A stretch of DNA of 64,000 bases from assembly GCF_003583985.1 (NCBI RefSeq), contig NZ_QXML01000001.1:186001-250000 (forward strand). The letters are read 5' to 3'. The notes beneath the pieces were generated by a model. That model saw nothing but the letters and a program-made list of their open reading frames with translations, was not told the origin of the DNA and ran no database searches. The translations under genes were made by a program, and so were the position numbers. Source of the stretch: Algoriphagus lacus (GTDB taxonomy: Bacteria; Bacteroidota; Bacteroidia; Cytophagales; Cyclobacteriaceae). This document shows, piece after piece, positions 34,825-44,379 of the stretch (the first letter of the stretch is position 1; each line of letters starts with the position of its first letter).

Positions 34825-36597
34825 TTACGGTTTTTTACTTGCAATCCATAAGTCAATTTGTCTTTCCAAAATGGACAGGGGTAAGGAACCATCCTTTAAA
34901 ACCTGATCATGAAACTCCCGAATGTCAAATTTTTCCCCCAACTGCTGCTTGGCTTTTTCACGTAAGGCAATGATTTTTAATTCACCTACTTTGTAGCTGA
35001 CGGCCTGCCCAGGCGTGACCATGTATCGCTCAATGCGCTGTATTGCTTCAGTTTCTGAGACAGGCTGATTCTCCAGCACATAGGCGATGGCTTGTTCCCG
35101 TGTCCATCCTTTGTGATGCATTCCAGCATCCACCACTAAGCGAACGGCTCTCTCGATCTCGTTATTCAGTCTGCCCATGTATTGATAGGGGTCGGTGTAC
35201 ATACCCAGATCAGTTCCCAGACTTTCTGCATACAATGCCCAGCCTTCACCAAAAGCACTTGTCCAATATGATTTTCTGAATTCAGGAATATCGGCTTCCA
35301 GTTGTATGGCAACCTGGTAATGATGACCCGGTATGGCTTCATGAATAAATAATCCTTCCATTGAAAAATAATTGTACTCCAATGGATTTGGGACTGTTTC
35401 GTAGAAAATACCCGGGCGTTTCCCATCCCGCGAGGGCTGCATATACTGGGCATTGGCTCCGGCCTCTCTGAATTTCTCTGTGGCTTTCACTTCAAAGGAG
35501 GCTTTCGGTCGGAGATTAAAAAGACGATTTAATTGGGGCTCCATGTGAGCTTCAAAACTTCGGAATCTGTTCAAAACTTCTTCCTCCGTCTTGAAGGGGA
35601 AAAATTTCGGGTCCGTTTTGATGTATTCAAAGAATGCCGGCAAGTCACCTTTGAAGCCCGTTGATTTCCTGATGGAATCCATTTCATTTCGGATACGGGC
35701 CACTTCACGAAGTCCCAGATCAAAAATCTCATCTGCTGTAATGTCCGTAGTGGTGTAATACTTCAACCAATACGCATACTCTGCCTTCCCATTGCTGTTG
35801 TCAAGCAGGCCGGTAGTGCTACGGGTGTTTGGAATATAGGTGTCAACAAGGAAATCGTTCAGTTTTTTGTAGGCGGGTTTAATATGTGTTTCAATCGCAT
35901 CGGTGTAATCAGCAATTAGCTTTTCCCGCGCAGCACTATCGATCGTTTCGGGTAAATTCTGTAAGGGCTTATAAAAAATATGGTTCTCAACTTCCGCTTC
36001 AAACAGGGGTCTTAATTGTGCCGGCACTTTTTCCATGCTCGCCTTTGGATTGGTAAAGTGCAATTCTAATCCGGTTTGCATATTGTTAATGGACTGATCG
36101 ATCCATTCCGGAAAAGCCTTCATTCGACTAATGAAGTTGCGGTAATCGGTTTCATCCTTGAATGGAATAAATCCTGCTCCTGAACCGAGTACTGCAAATC
36201 GTTGTGGAAAACTGAATACGAACTGATCAACGGGCTTATAAAATCCATAGCGATTGATCAGTTGTTCATTTTTGATGGTCAATTGGTACTTAAGGACATC
36301 CACACTCAATTTTTCAGAATCTGTCAGCCCATCGTAATCCACCGTATTGAGTGTGTCGAGATAACGGGTATTTAGCGCAATGGCCTTTTCAAAAAACTCT
36401 TCGCTGATATCCACTGGAAGCTGATCGTTGAAGTCATTCACGTTATTTTGCGTAGCTAATAGCGGATAGAGTTCATAATTTTCACGGGCGAATTGCGAAA
36501 AGATTCCGTTGAGGTCAACCGAATCCTTTTCTTTTTTTGAAGGGGAGCATCCTGAAATCATCAGGATGAAGAGCATAGCTCCAATAAATTTCTTCAT
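34825..36597 (-). CDS. DUF885 family lipoprotein, gluzincin-like peptidase
   Basis: 590 residues, usual length for DUF885. The lipoprotein signal MKKFIGAMLFILMISGC has the Cys at 17. The zinc-binding motif HEAIPGHHYQ lies near residue 420, with the downstream Glu in GEGWALYAESLG about 35 residues later, giving the HExxH-variant plus Glu arrangement of this peptidase-like family. Members are predicted periplasmic or outer-membrane-attached metallopeptidases; substrates are mostly unknown. The C-terminal end (LSILERQIDLWIASKKP) is intact. It is 75 bp upstream-spaced from the P1 peptidase gene and transcribed with it in the same direction. Confidence 0.88.
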   Translation of the reverse strand: MKKFIGAMLFILMISGCSPSKKEKDSVDLNGIFSQFARENYELYPLLATQNNVNDFNDQLPVDISEEFFEKAIALNTRYLDTLNTVDYDGLTDSEKLSVDVLKYQLTIKNEQLINRYGFYKPVDQFVFSFPQRFAVLGSGAGFIPFKDETDYRNFISRMKAFPEWIDQSINNMQTGLELHFTNPKASMEKVPAQLRPLFEAEVENHIFYKPLQNLPETIDSAAREKLIADYTDAIETHIKPAYKKLNDFLVDTYIPNTRSTTGLLDNSNGKAEYAYWLKYYTTTDITADEIFDLGLREVARIRNEMDSIRKSTGFKGDLPAFFEYIKTDPKFFPFKTEEEVLNRFRSFEAHMEPQLNRLFNLRPKASFEVKATEKFREAGANAQYMQPSRDGKRPGIFYETVPNPLEYNYFSMEGLFIHEAIPGHHYQVAIQLEADIPEFRKSYWTSAFGEGWALYAESLGTDLGMYTDPYQYMGRLNNEIERAVRLVVDAGMHHKGWTREQAIAYVLENQPVSETEAIQRIERYMVTPGQAVSYKVGELKIIALREKAKQQLGEKFDIREFHDQVLKDGSLPLSILERQIDLWIASKKP

Positions 36598-36672
36598 ACG
36601 TTATTAGCTAATTCTATTTTAAAACTTGGTAGGATTACTCCTGACGAACAGTCTGGATTTGGACCATTTTAT

Positions 36673-37854
36673 TCATTTTACTTCATTCAGGCGATTGTAC
36701 TTTTTGAGCACTTCCACCAGCAATCCATGAGGCAATGCATAGGATTTATTCCCGTTGATTCCTTCCATGGTTTCTGCCGCGATCATAGCATTGATGATGG
36801 CTTCTTCGACAGATTGAACCGTCGCTTCCAACAAAGGATCGATTTCGTCATTTGCCAACATGTCCACTTTGGCAAAATCAGATCGCTGGAAAGCATCCGG
36901 ATTAGCGGTGGAAAAGGCGATAAAAATATCCCCGGAACCATTTGTAGCTATTCCTCCGGTCCGCCCGATTCCGATGGTAACCCGCTGCGCAATTCGCTTC
37001 AATTGATGGGGAAGCAAGGGGGCATCTGTGGCAACCACCACGATGATAGACCCATTTCCTTCTTTTCGATATGACTGGGGAGGAAGTTTTAATTCATTGT
37101 TCAGGGTATCCATCAACTCTTTTCCAACCGGAACACCGGCAATGGTGAGGGAAGGTTTTCTGCCAAAATTTGCCTGTACCAAAACACCAACCGTGTAAGT
37201 GGAATCTTTGATCGTGACAATCCTTGAGGACGTTCCGGTTCCGCCTTTAAATCCCAAGCACATCATTCCGGTGCCTCCGCCTACATTTCCTTCGGCTATT
37301 TTCCCTGATTTGGCATTGGTGATGGCTTCGAGCACATGCTCTTCTTTGACGTGAAAACCATAAATGTCATTAAGAAACCCATCGTAAGTCTCGGCCACAA
37401 CAGGATAAGTGTACCACATCTCTTCCCCTCTGTACCAATCAGTATCCACGTACCATTTCAAGACGGCATCCCGAACTACGCCCACACTGTTGGTATTGGT
37501 GATCATGATCGGGGTTTCCAAAAATCCGGATTCGGTCAGCCAGGTAGTTCCGGTCATTTCCCCGTTTCCGTTCAAACTGTACCAATTGGCAAACACGGGG
37601 CTGAATTTCTGGGCTTTTCCCCGAGGAAAAATGGCGGTGACGCCTGTTCTGACAGGTCCTTTTCCTACCTTATTTTCCCCGCTTCCTGAGATGATGGTGC
37701 TGTATCCCACTTCCACACCCTTCACATCGGTGATTGCATTGAATTGACCTGTTGTGCCATTAAAAGGAACTCCCAGATCTCTTGCACGAGGTTTTTGGGC
37801 GTGGGCAATGGATAGTGTGAACGTAAGAATGAGTAGTAAAATCGACCTCTTCAT
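36673..37854 (-). CDS. Exported P1-family (DmpA/BapA-type) aminopeptidase
   Basis: 393 residues with a Sec signal peptide (MKRSILLLILTFTLSIAHAQ). P1 peptidases are Ntn-hydrolases that cut themselves between Gly and the nucleophile Ser; here NGS places the cut before Ser269, followed by IIVVVATDAPLLPHQLKRIA. Other family blocks are ARDLGVPFNGTTG, MITNTNSVGVVRDAV, GGGTGMMCLGFKGGTGTSSR and GRTGGIATNGSGDIFIAFST. DmpA-type enzymes release N-terminal D- or L-residues; BapA-type cleave beta-peptides. The exact specificity cannot be told. The hydrolase gene upstream ends 9 bp before its start, so both may be one transcript. Confidence 0.9.
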   Translation of the reverse strand: MKRSILLLILTFTLSIAHAQKPRARDLGVPFNGTTGQFNAITDVKGVEVGYSTIISGSGENKVGKGPVRTGVTAIFPRGKAQKFSPVFANWYSLNGNGEMTGTTWLTESGFLETPIMITNTNSVGVVRDAVLKWYVDTDWYRGEEMWYTYPVVAETYDGFLNDIYGFHVKEEHVLEAITNAKSGKIAEGNVGGGTGMMCLGFKGGTGTSSRIVTIKDSTYTVGVLVQANFGRKPSLTIAGVPVGKELMDTLNNELKLPPQSYRKEGNGSIIVVVATDAPLLPHQLKRIAQRVTIGIGRTGGIATNGSGDIFIAFSTANPDAFQRSDFAKVDMLANDEIDPLLEATVQSVEEAIINAMIAAETMEGINGNKSYALPHGLLVEVLKKYNRLNEVK

Positions 37855-37863
37855 ATTGGTTTT

Positions 37864-38757
37864 TTATAAATCATCCAAAAACTTAAACAGGTCAATATAA
37901 GCCTTTTCAAACTCCTTCTGATTTGGGCTGTGCTTTCCGTCAGGTATAAAAATTCTGAGGTCTTTATCCTTTCTCATTAAGGGAACAAACCGTTCAAAAG
38001 TCACGGGGGGGATCTGATCATCCAAGCCTCCTTGCCACAGGTAAACGGGAGGATCGTTTTGGTCAAAATAAGTGATTGGTTCGTAGCGAGCTATGTTCTC
38101 CCTTGATTCATATCCTTCGGAAGGGAATAATGCCTTTCCCACCGCTTTGAACTGTTCATTCTCATGTTCGGTAAATATCCGTTCCACCACATCCAATCCA
38201 TCCACGGGACCCGAAAAATTGATGATGCTTGTGATCGTGATTCCTTTATCAAGTCGATTGGAATATTCAGGATTGTTTTGAGCTAAGCCAACATTGGTAG
38301 CAATGTGTGCTCCGGCGGAAAAACCGGTCACAATCACATTGTCCAAATTCAATCCATAGTCAGCATTATTGGCTTTGAGAAAATTTAAGGCAGTTGTCAG
38401 ATCGCCCATCGCCAAAGAAATCCCTCTTTTGAGTCGGTAATTCAAATTGATAACATTCAGTCCCTTCCTCAGGTAAGGTTCGATGTATCTTTCCTCCTGA
38501 CTTTTGTCGCTGAAGTAATAGCCTCCTCCATGAAGGAATACAACGGTATAGTTTCGCTTACCAAAGGATTTTGCCTTTTGGGACAGGTAGATATCCATCA
38601 CCTGTTCCGCATCTGAGTCATATGAAACATTCTTCAATATTTGATAGACTGTCTCCTTTTCCGCTTCGGACAGGTCTGTAAGTGAGGTCAGTTTTTTGGA
38701 GCAAGAGGACAGGAGAATTGAAAAAATTAGGATCAGGTAACTGGATGTTTTTTGCAT
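37864..38757 (-). CDS. Alpha/beta hydrolase lipoprotein (carboxylesterase type)
   Basis: 297 residues from the ATG at 38757, which directly begins the lipoprotein signal (MQKTSSYLILIFSILLSSC); an ATG at 38787 would add ten residues. The oxyanion motif HGGGYYFSDK and nucleophile elbow VTGFSAGAH (Ser in GFSAG) are those of HSL/carboxylesterase-type hydrolases. The acid is probably in GGLDDQIP and the catalytic His in PDGKHSPNQ. It acts on ester substrates at the cell envelope; the substrate is unknown. It is followed after 9 bp by the P1 peptidase, suggesting shared peptide- or ester-degradation roles. Confidence 0.87.
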   Translation of the reverse strand: MQKTSSYLILIFSILLSSCSKKLTSLTDLSEAEKETVYQILKNVSYDSDAEQVMDIYLSQKAKSFGKRNYTVVFLHGGGYYFSDKSQEERYIEPYLRKGLNVINLNYRLKRGISLAMGDLTTALNFLKANNADYGLNLDNVIVTGFSAGAHIATNVGLAQNNPEYSNRLDKGITITSIINFSGPVDGLDVVERIFTEHENEQFKAVGKALFPSEGYESRENIARYEPITYFDQNDPPVYLWQGGLDDQIPPVTFERFVPLMRKDKDLRIFIPDGKHSPNQKEFEKAYIDLFKFLDDL

Positions 38758-38910
38758 GGAGGATTGAATAATGCGTTCCCGATTCATTTTAAAGACTTTG
38801 ATTTATTTTTATTTATATGAAAACCAGGTGGCCCGAAGTATTTTCCCTTTTTCCTTCCTCTCTTTGCCAGATCAAAAGATGCCTGTCCCTGTTACTTGAA
38901 TTCTGATAAA

Positions 38911-39954
38911 TCATTCAACAAACGGCATTTTGGCTAGTAAGTCCTTATACCGCGAATCGTTCCGAATAGGGTCCCAAACTTTATCATATTTAAACCAGGT
39001 CATCCAATTACCTTGTCTCTCAAAATATTGATTCAGCAGTTCAAATGCTTTGTCGTATTCACCCAAAGCAACATAGCAAACTGCTGAGCGGTACTCAACA
39101 ACTTGGTTCAATTCTTCAATTCGCTTTAATATATTTCGTGCTTCCTCAATATGTCCATTTTTAATAAGAGCGTAAGCCAAAAGTGCTTTTGAGCCTCCAT
39201 CATATTGCTCAAATTTTGGATAAAGTGTTCTGAACATTTTCTCTGCTTTCTCAGCATTATTGTTAGCAATATTTACCATGCCTAAATAAAAGATTTTACC
39301 CCAACTTTCGGGACTAATGTTTTCAAGGTATATAGTCGCTGTGTCATACTCTCTTTTCCAATAGTAATAAATACCTGTTGTGAGTAATACACTTCTATCA
39401 GTCGGGGCTATTTTATTTGCCATGTCAATCCATTTTTGAGCTTCATCCCACTCCCCTTTCAATGCAAGTGTTTCTCCATAGGAAGCATAATTACTTGCAT
39501 TGGTTGAATCATACTTAATTGCTTTTGCATAATTTTTCAAGGCCTCATCCCAGTTGTATTCATAATTCTTGTTCATTCTTGCCAATTGCGAGTATGCCTC
39601 CGAAGACGTGCTGTCAATTTCTATTGCTTTCAAAATTGAGGCTTTTGCCTTTGGTAAAATAACCACCGCACTACTGTTATATGTGGGGAAATTGGGGTAA
39701 GAAAAATCAAATAGCCAGTACGTCTTGCACAACTCAATGTAGGCAGTTACAAAACGCGGGTCTGATTTTATTGCCTTTTCTAACAAATCAACTGCTTTCA
39801 GCAGGCTATCAACCGAACCGCCATTTCTCGGGTTGCCGATTTTTATGTAATCAAGAGCTTTGCTGTAATAAGAAATTGCTTCTTTGTTTTGGGAATAAAC
39901 TTTACCGCTAACCTGTGCCATGCCGCTAAAGTTGGTAGCAAAGAACAAAGCCAA
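38911..39954 (-). CDS. TPR-repeat protein with abnormal 5' end
   Basis: 347 residues if started at the TTG 39954; the first ATG is 39921. At least six TPR units follow one another (AISYYSKALDYIKIG, LLEKAIKSDPRFVTAY, AILKAIEIDSTSSEAYSQLA, ALKNYAKAIKYDSTNASNYA and more). The stretch KAFILLALFFATNFSGMAQ is the core of a signal peptide whose own start codon is missing. Upstream the frame stays open into a fragment of another gene (see 39973-40194), so the natural start was probably deleted. Expression is doubtful: either a weak TTG start or a gene on the way to decay. The TPR body itself shows no frameshift. Confidence 0.72.
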   Translation of the reverse strand: MALFFATNFSGMAQVSGKVYSQNKEAISYYSKALDYIKIGNPRNGGSVDSLLKAVDLLEKAIKSDPRFVTAYIELCKTYWLFDFSYPNFPTYNSSAVVILPKAKASILKAIEIDSTSSEAYSQLARMNKNYEYNWDEALKNYAKAIKYDSTNASNYASYGETLALKGEWDEAQKWIDMANKIAPTDRSVLLTTGIYYYWKREYDTATIYLENISPESWGKIFYLGMVNIANNNAEKAEKMFRTLYPKFEQYDGGSKALLAYALIKNGHIEEARNILKRIEELNQVVEYRSAVCYVALGEYDKAFELLNQYFERQGNWMTWFKYDKVWDPIRNDSRYKDLLAKMPFVE

Positions 39955-39972
39955 TAAAATGAATGCTTTTAA

Positions 39973-40194
39973 AACAATCGGTGCCCCGGTTGAAGTGGCA
40001 AGTCTGAGATGGGTTCGAATGGGCGCTTCTGGTCTGTAAAAAGGGCCGAGTATATCTGTGGTAGTAGGCGTGTCGCCTTCAAAACTTTTACCATTCCAGC
40101 TTACACTGCCAAATGCACTTATGCTGAGATCGGTAAGCGATGAGTTTTTAATAAAGATCCTGAGTTTCGTAATACTTGATTTTAGATGTTTAAG
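39973..40194 (-). pseudogene. N-terminal stump of an intradiol dioxygenase-like gene, fused in frame to the TPR gene
   Basis: Seventy-four codons open on the reverse strand after a TAA at 40195. They read as the start of a Cytophagales-type intradiol (catechol/protocatechuate) dioxygenase: a leader with RIFIKNSSLTDLSISAFGSV, then SWNGKSFEGDTPTTTDILGP and FYRPEAPIRTHLRL. The TPxTTDxLGPFYRP block is typical just before the catalytic domain. No ATG remains and the catalytic domain, with its Tyr/His iron ligands, is absent. At about 39972 the frame passes without a stop into the TPR signal peptide. This is the footprint of a deletion of the dioxygenase body together with the TPR start codon. Confidence 0.6.
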
Positions 40195-40223
40195 TTAGAT
40201 TGTTGCCTGCCGAGGCCTTATTC

Positions 40224-40877
40224 TTATTTACTTTCCGGAAGCCTGCTTTTGATGTATTTGAATTGTCCGTTGTGGTTGGATTCATGCTCACAGACATGGA
40301 ACCACTTGCAGTAGTTGTTTGTCGGACCCCAAGGCCAGTTCTCATCAACCGAAAACAGCCATTCATCATCCCGTTTTTTGAATTCCATGATGGTGTTTTC
40401 CCGCACTTCCTCCAATGCATTTAAATAAAAATCCAGGTTATTTCCTTTGATCGTTTTCCGAGCTTCGGCTCCGAGGTTCATCGCCACTTCAAACCGGGTT
40501 TTATCCTTTTCGCTCCAATCACCCCATGCCTTTCCTTCGAAAGTATGGGCCTGATAAAACCGCTCCGTGGCCGCCAAATGGAGTAACATCGATCCGATTG
40601 AGTTGGAGTTTTCATCATTGATAAAATCCAACTGTTCTATTGTCATTCCTTTGACCGGACGTAAAATCACATCCCGCATCCAGGTCATCATGGATAGCAG
40701 TGTTCCAATCTGTGGCGAAAATCCGTCTCTTGGCCCTATGATATTTATCCGTTCATCGGCTGGTAAACTATGGGCTGCGCCTAATTGCGGCATCATGGAT
40801 AAGCCAAACGTACCAGAAGTAATTACCGCCGCTGACCTTATGAAATCTCTGCGCGTGGATGGATTTGTATCTTTCAT
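40224..40877 (-). CDS. Tat-exported DinB-superfamily protein
   Basis: 217 residues from the ATG at 40877, which begins a twin-arginine signal (STRRDFIRSAAVITSGTFGL); an in-frame ATG at 40991 adds 38 residues with no signal character. The mature part is a four-helix DinB-like fold with metal-ligand pattern: His in MLLHLAATERFY and the pair in WFHVCEHESNHNGQFKYI (H-x3-H near the C-terminus). DinB-superfamily proteins are often thiol transferases or hydrolases that need a metal. The substrate is unknown. Tat export suggests the cofactor is loaded in the cytoplasm. It has no operon partners. Confidence 0.82.
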   Translation of the reverse strand: MKDTNPSTRRDFIRSAAVITSGTFGLSMMPQLGAAHSLPADERINIIGPRDGFSPQIGTLLSMMTWMRDVILRPVKGMTIEQLDFINDENSNSIGSMLLHLAATERFYQAHTFEGKAWGDWSEKDKTRFEVAMNLGAEARKTIKGNNLDFYLNALEEVRENTIMEFKKRDDEWLFSVDENWPWGPTNNYCKWFHVCEHESNHNGQFKYIKSRLPESK

Positions 40878-41144
40878 GTGTGAACTATTGAAATAAGGTG
40901 TGTTGCAAAAATCATCACTGCCCATATGCTTATTTCTATGGAGCGATTCAGAGTTTTCTGTATTGAAAATCGTTCGAATGAAGTTACACAACGCGCCCTC
41001 CTTACTTCTCCTATTTAGGACAAATCAAATCTAATTCTTTCCCAAGGAATGGTAATTCTTTTCGGGTGTGGGTTTAGCAACAGAATGGAATTTTAAAGGG
41101 CTCCCATTGCCTGTGCTCGTAAAATCTTCAGAACCAAACGTTCT
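40878..41144. other. Divergent intergenic region
   Basis: This lies between the DinB-like gene and the histidine kinase gene. The leftward part is an in-frame but unlikely extension of the DinB gene. No RNA gene or other frame is supported. Confidence 0.45.
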
Positions 41145-41174
41145 TTGCCAACCTATTCTCAAAAATTAAATTTA
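41145..41174 (+). promoter_or_regulatory. Candidate promoter of the 7TMR-DISM-type histidine kinase gene
   Basis: TTG (41145-41147), 19 bp, TAAATTTA (41167-41174): seven of eight -7 matches to the Bacteroidota consensus. The ATG at 41185 follows only 10 bp after the box, so a transcript starting there would be nearly leaderless. Confidence 0.4.
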
Positions 41175-41184
41175 TGTTTGAGCT

Positions 41185-43176
41185 ATGCAGGATATCGCTC
41201 ATAGTCACCAGAAGGCTCGGTTAATTAAACCGTTTCACCTTTGCCTATTTTTATTCCTGTTTAGCTTTTTAGGAGCTTTTGATTCCTTTGCCCAACTGCC
41301 CCATTTAGACGAAAGCCAATTTAAAGAAGGGTTACTCGAGTTAAAATTTAAAGAAAGCTGGCGATACCAACCGGGAGACAATCCGGAGTGGGCAAATCCC
41401 AACTTTGATGACAGGAATTGGTACAATATTCCTCCTTATGATTTAAAAGCTTACCAAATGCCGGATAGCCTTTGGTCGGGGTTTGGTTGGTGGCGAATCA
41501 CTTTTACGGCTGATCCGAAAACAATTGAAGCAATTGAAAGGCTTTATTTTTTCTCATGGGGGGCAGCTGAAATTTACCTGGATGGAAAGCTGGTAGCTTC
41601 GTATGGAAATTTCTCTCCGAACCGCCAGCTGGAGCAGACCTTCACTCCTGATTATAAAGGGGACAGACCCTTGAGAATTTCTCAACAGGGCACACATACG
41701 CTGGCTATTAGATTTTCAAATCATCATTCAAAAAGTAACTTTAAGACATTCAGGCACTTTTCTGAAAACTTGGGGTTTGATATCGGTTTTTCCTCAAAAG
41801 TTCGGGCAAACTATTCAGACTTTAGATATGCCAACAGCTTTGCCACCCTTTCGGTCATCGTGGTTGTACTTTTTATCCTGTTGGTATTGCATATGCTACT
41901 TTTCTTCAAATTCAGGAAAGAGGAGCCTTACCTGGTAATTACGCTTATCACCTTTTTCTTTTTATGTGCGGCCATTTGTGCCCACATACTTTTGTTTGCT
42001 GACCTTAACGGTTTTTCCAATCCAATTTTCAGTGGTATAATAAATTCCACTGCCTTTGGTTTGGGTTTTGGTCTTTTGCCTTACTCCTTAAGTTCTCTGT
42101 TTCGAATTCAAAAGTTTTACTGGACCAAGCATTTGGTTTGGCTGGCAATCATAAGAACAACGAATTATTTTATTCCAATCTTCAACTTCGTCCTTTTTGA
42201 TGCTACTATCATCCTCTCCGTAATTGTTTTGATGGTCATCATCATGCGAATTGCCATCAAAGAAAAAAACAAAGAAGCGTTATATGTCACTTTTGGAGCA
42301 ATAGGTACTTCTTTCTTTCTATTGATTAATAGGATGATCAATGCGGATCTCATTTCGATTAGCACCTTCTTATATTATATAGATCTGATATTGCTCTATA
42401 TCAGTTATCCACTGGGCATTTACATTTATATCACTAACCAGTATGGCAGACTTTTTCTCGCTATGGAGCAGACGGTAGAAGACCGGACCCACCAGCTTAA
42501 TGTCATGATCAAGGACCTGATTAAAACCAAAAATGAGCTCTCACAAAAAAACAGCGAAAATGTAGTGTTGCTAAAAGAGATACATCACCGGGTAAAAAAC
42601 AACCTGGAAGTTGTGTCGGGTTTATTAGCCCTACAGTCTGCAAAAATAGACGACCCAAATATGAAGGATGTCATGTTGGCAAGCCAAAACAGGGTACAAT
42701 CTATGGGAATTTTACACCAGAAACTTTACCAAAGTGAGCAGTTGGCATTTATCGAAATGAAAAATTATTTCGAAAACCTGTGCATCAATATTTTGGACTC
42801 ATACAATGAATCCGAACGAATAAAGGTGACTATTGAAATGAATGACCTTGAATTGGATGTGGATACGGCGGTGCCATTGGGTTTGATTGTGAACGAACTG
42901 CTCACCAATTCATTGAAATATGCTTTCCCCAAAGGTGAAAATGGGCATATTGAATTAAGTCTAAAAAATTTGCAGGAGGACAATTTTCAGCTAAAAATCA
43001 GTGACAACGGAATAGGAAAGAAGTTGGATTCCAAAGCTAAGGGCACTGGTTTTGGTACGCAGTTGGTCGAACTGCTAACACGACAAATTGATGGAAAATT
43101 GATCATGGACGTAAGTAATGGGACCATGGTGTTGATCAATTTCAAAAAGCAGCTAGCCGGTACACTTGACGTGTAA
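41185..43176 (+). CDS. Sensor histidine kinase, 7TMR-DISM type with HisKA_2 output
   Basis: 663 residues. A Sec signal (LCLFLFLFSFLGAFDSFAQ) is followed by a jelly-roll-like extracytoplasmic domain (about 40-205, with SLWSGFGWWRITFTADPKTI). Seven membrane helices follow at about 215-425, the usual 7TMR-DISM layout. The phosphoacceptor region is HisKA_2 (LLKEIHHRVKNNLEVVSGLL, His near 471). The ATPase has the N box NELLTNSLKYAFP and G boxes ISDNGIG and GTGFGTQLVELL. No response regulator is adjacent; HisKA_2 kinases often signal to orphan regulators. Confidence 0.9.
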   Translation: MQDIAHSHQKARLIKPFHLCLFLFLFSFLGAFDSFAQLPHLDESQFKEGLLELKFKESWRYQPGDNPEWANPNFDDRNWYNIPPYDLKAYQMPDSLWSGFGWWRITFTADPKTIEAIERLYFFSWGAAEIYLDGKLVASYGNFSPNRQLEQTFTPDYKGDRPLRISQQGTHTLAIRFSNHHSKSNFKTFRHFSENLGFDIGFSSKVRANYSDFRYANSFATLSVIVVVLFILLVLHMLLFFKFRKEEPYLVITLITFFFLCAAICAHILLFADLNGFSNPIFSGIINSTAFGLGFGLLPYSLSSLFRIQKFYWTKHLVWLAIIRTTNYFIPIFNFVLFDATIILSVIVLMVIIMRIAIKEKNKEALYVTFGAIGTSFFLLINRMINADLISISTFLYYIDLILLYISYPLGIYIYITNQYGRLFLAMEQTVEDRTHQLNVMIKDLIKTKNELSQKNSENVVLLKEIHHRVKNNLEVVSGLLALQSAKIDDPNMKDVMLASQNRVQSMGILHQKLYQSEQLAFIEMKNYFENLCINILDSYNESERIKVTIEMNDLELDVDTAVPLGLIVNELLTNSLKYAFPKGENGHIELSLKNLQEDNFQLKISDNGIGKKLDSKAKGTGFGTQLVELLTRQIDGKLIMDVSNGTMVLINFKKQLAGTLDV

Positions 43177-43311
43177 GCATAGCAGGTTTCTGCCTTTCGG
43201 AATTGGAAGAGTTTCAAATTCCATTTAATCCATCCCCCTTCCTTACTTTTCCCAACAATAATAAAGCTGGGTTAAGAAAGAAATAGAATTCATCCTCCCT
43301 GAATTTTTTAC

Positions 43312-44379
43312 TTAGTGTTTATGATTCATTCGGTGTTTTTTCAGGACATCCTCTCCGAAATTATTTCCTTTTTCTCTCCAGATGCTATGGATGTGATTGG
43401 CATTGTCAAGAAATCCAACGTTGTCATATTCGATCAAAAAGTCAGGGCTGTGAACGACATAATAATGGGGCTTCATCGGTTCATAACTTCCGATCCAGGC
43501 AAAATAGACTTCGCCCATTCCACGCGCGTGTAGCTTGGCGAGGTATTCTTCCGCCTTTTCATGGTCCAAATTGCCGATGTATTCTTCGATTAAGTAGTGA
43601 AGGATTTTCTGCTGGCCTTCATTGAGATCCGATCCTTTGATGCCTTGGAATTCCTCCAGCCACTGTGGGCGGTCCGGACTGGTGATGATGTCTCCAGGCA
43701 CTTTCTCGCTTAGGGTTGCCTTGGCTTTTTGGTTTTCATCCAGTGCATTGATCAGCCAAAAACCGTAATCTTCTTCCTTACTCAATGGCCTCAATCCGGC
43801 ATACTGAGTAGCCTCCACCACCGCCGGGTCTGATCCGAAAAAGAGCGGTGTCATGGTAAATTCATTCCCCGCCACAGTAAGGTTGATAGAAATGTGATGC
43901 CCCTCAAACTTCACTCCCCAGGTGTCATCCGATTCAGGATTCCCGGCTATCGCCACATAATAATTCCCGTAATCCCAATTTAGCTTTCGGATAAACTCCA
44001 TGCTTCGTTCGTTGACTTTCCCCTGCTGAAACTGGATTTCAAAAAGCTCATGAAGAATGTCATCCACCTGCATGATGGCAAAGGTTTTCAAGTATCCCTG
44101 AGAGCTAAAAACAGTACTCAGAACTTTATGAAAAGCAATTTTACTCTGTTCGGAAAGATCACCATACCGAAGACCAACCCGAGGGGCGAGTCCCAAAGGA
44201 AGGTTGGTCCACTGGGTTCTAGAGCTATCGGCAAAGGCAATGAAAACAGAGTCCCGCTGGTTGCCTTCGAGTGTTTGGATGAAACCTAAGGTAGAGGATT
44301 TTAGCTTTTCTGTGTTTTGGGACCATGCCGGTATAGCTAAGATTGCCAAGACCAGCACACAAAATAGTTTTTTCAACAT
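43312..44379 (-). CDS. Exported DUF3500 protein
   Basis: 355 residues with signal peptide MLKKLFCVLVLAILAIPAWS. DUF3500 features: EGNQRDSVFIAFADSSRTQW with NLPLG after it, GLRYGDLSEQSKIAFHKVLS, the central WGVKFEGHHISINLTVAGNE, and GMGEVYFAWIGSYEP with HYYVVHSPDFLIEYDN near the C-terminus. The C-terminal His-rich tail (HRMNHKH) is typical. No biochemical role is established for the family. It is probably periplasmic or outer-membrane associated. It is preceded by the barrel protein gene's terminator, so it likely has its own promoter in 44380-44517. Confidence 0.9.
   Translation of the reverse strand: MLKKLFCVLVLAILAIPAWSQNTEKLKSSTLGFIQTLEGNQRDSVFIAFADSSRTQWTNLPLGLAPRVGLRYGDLSEQSKIAFHKVLSTVFSSQGYLKTFAIMQVDDILHELFEIQFQQGKVNERSMEFIRKLNWDYGNYYVAIAGNPESDDTWGVKFEGHHISINLTVAGNEFTMTPLFFGSDPAVVEATQYAGLRPLSKEEDYGFWLINALDENQKAKATLSEKVPGDIITSPDRPQWLEEFQGIKGSDLNEGQQKILHYLIEEYIGNLDHEKAEEYLAKLHARGMGEVYFAWIGSYEPMKPHYYVVHSPDFLIEYDNVGFLDNANHIHSIWREKGNNFGEDVLKKHRMNHKH

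Noticed and set aside
38788..38910. A short basic reverse frame with FGPPGFHINKNKSK
   Set aside because: There is no start codon and no family pattern, and it is too short to call a remnant with any confidence.
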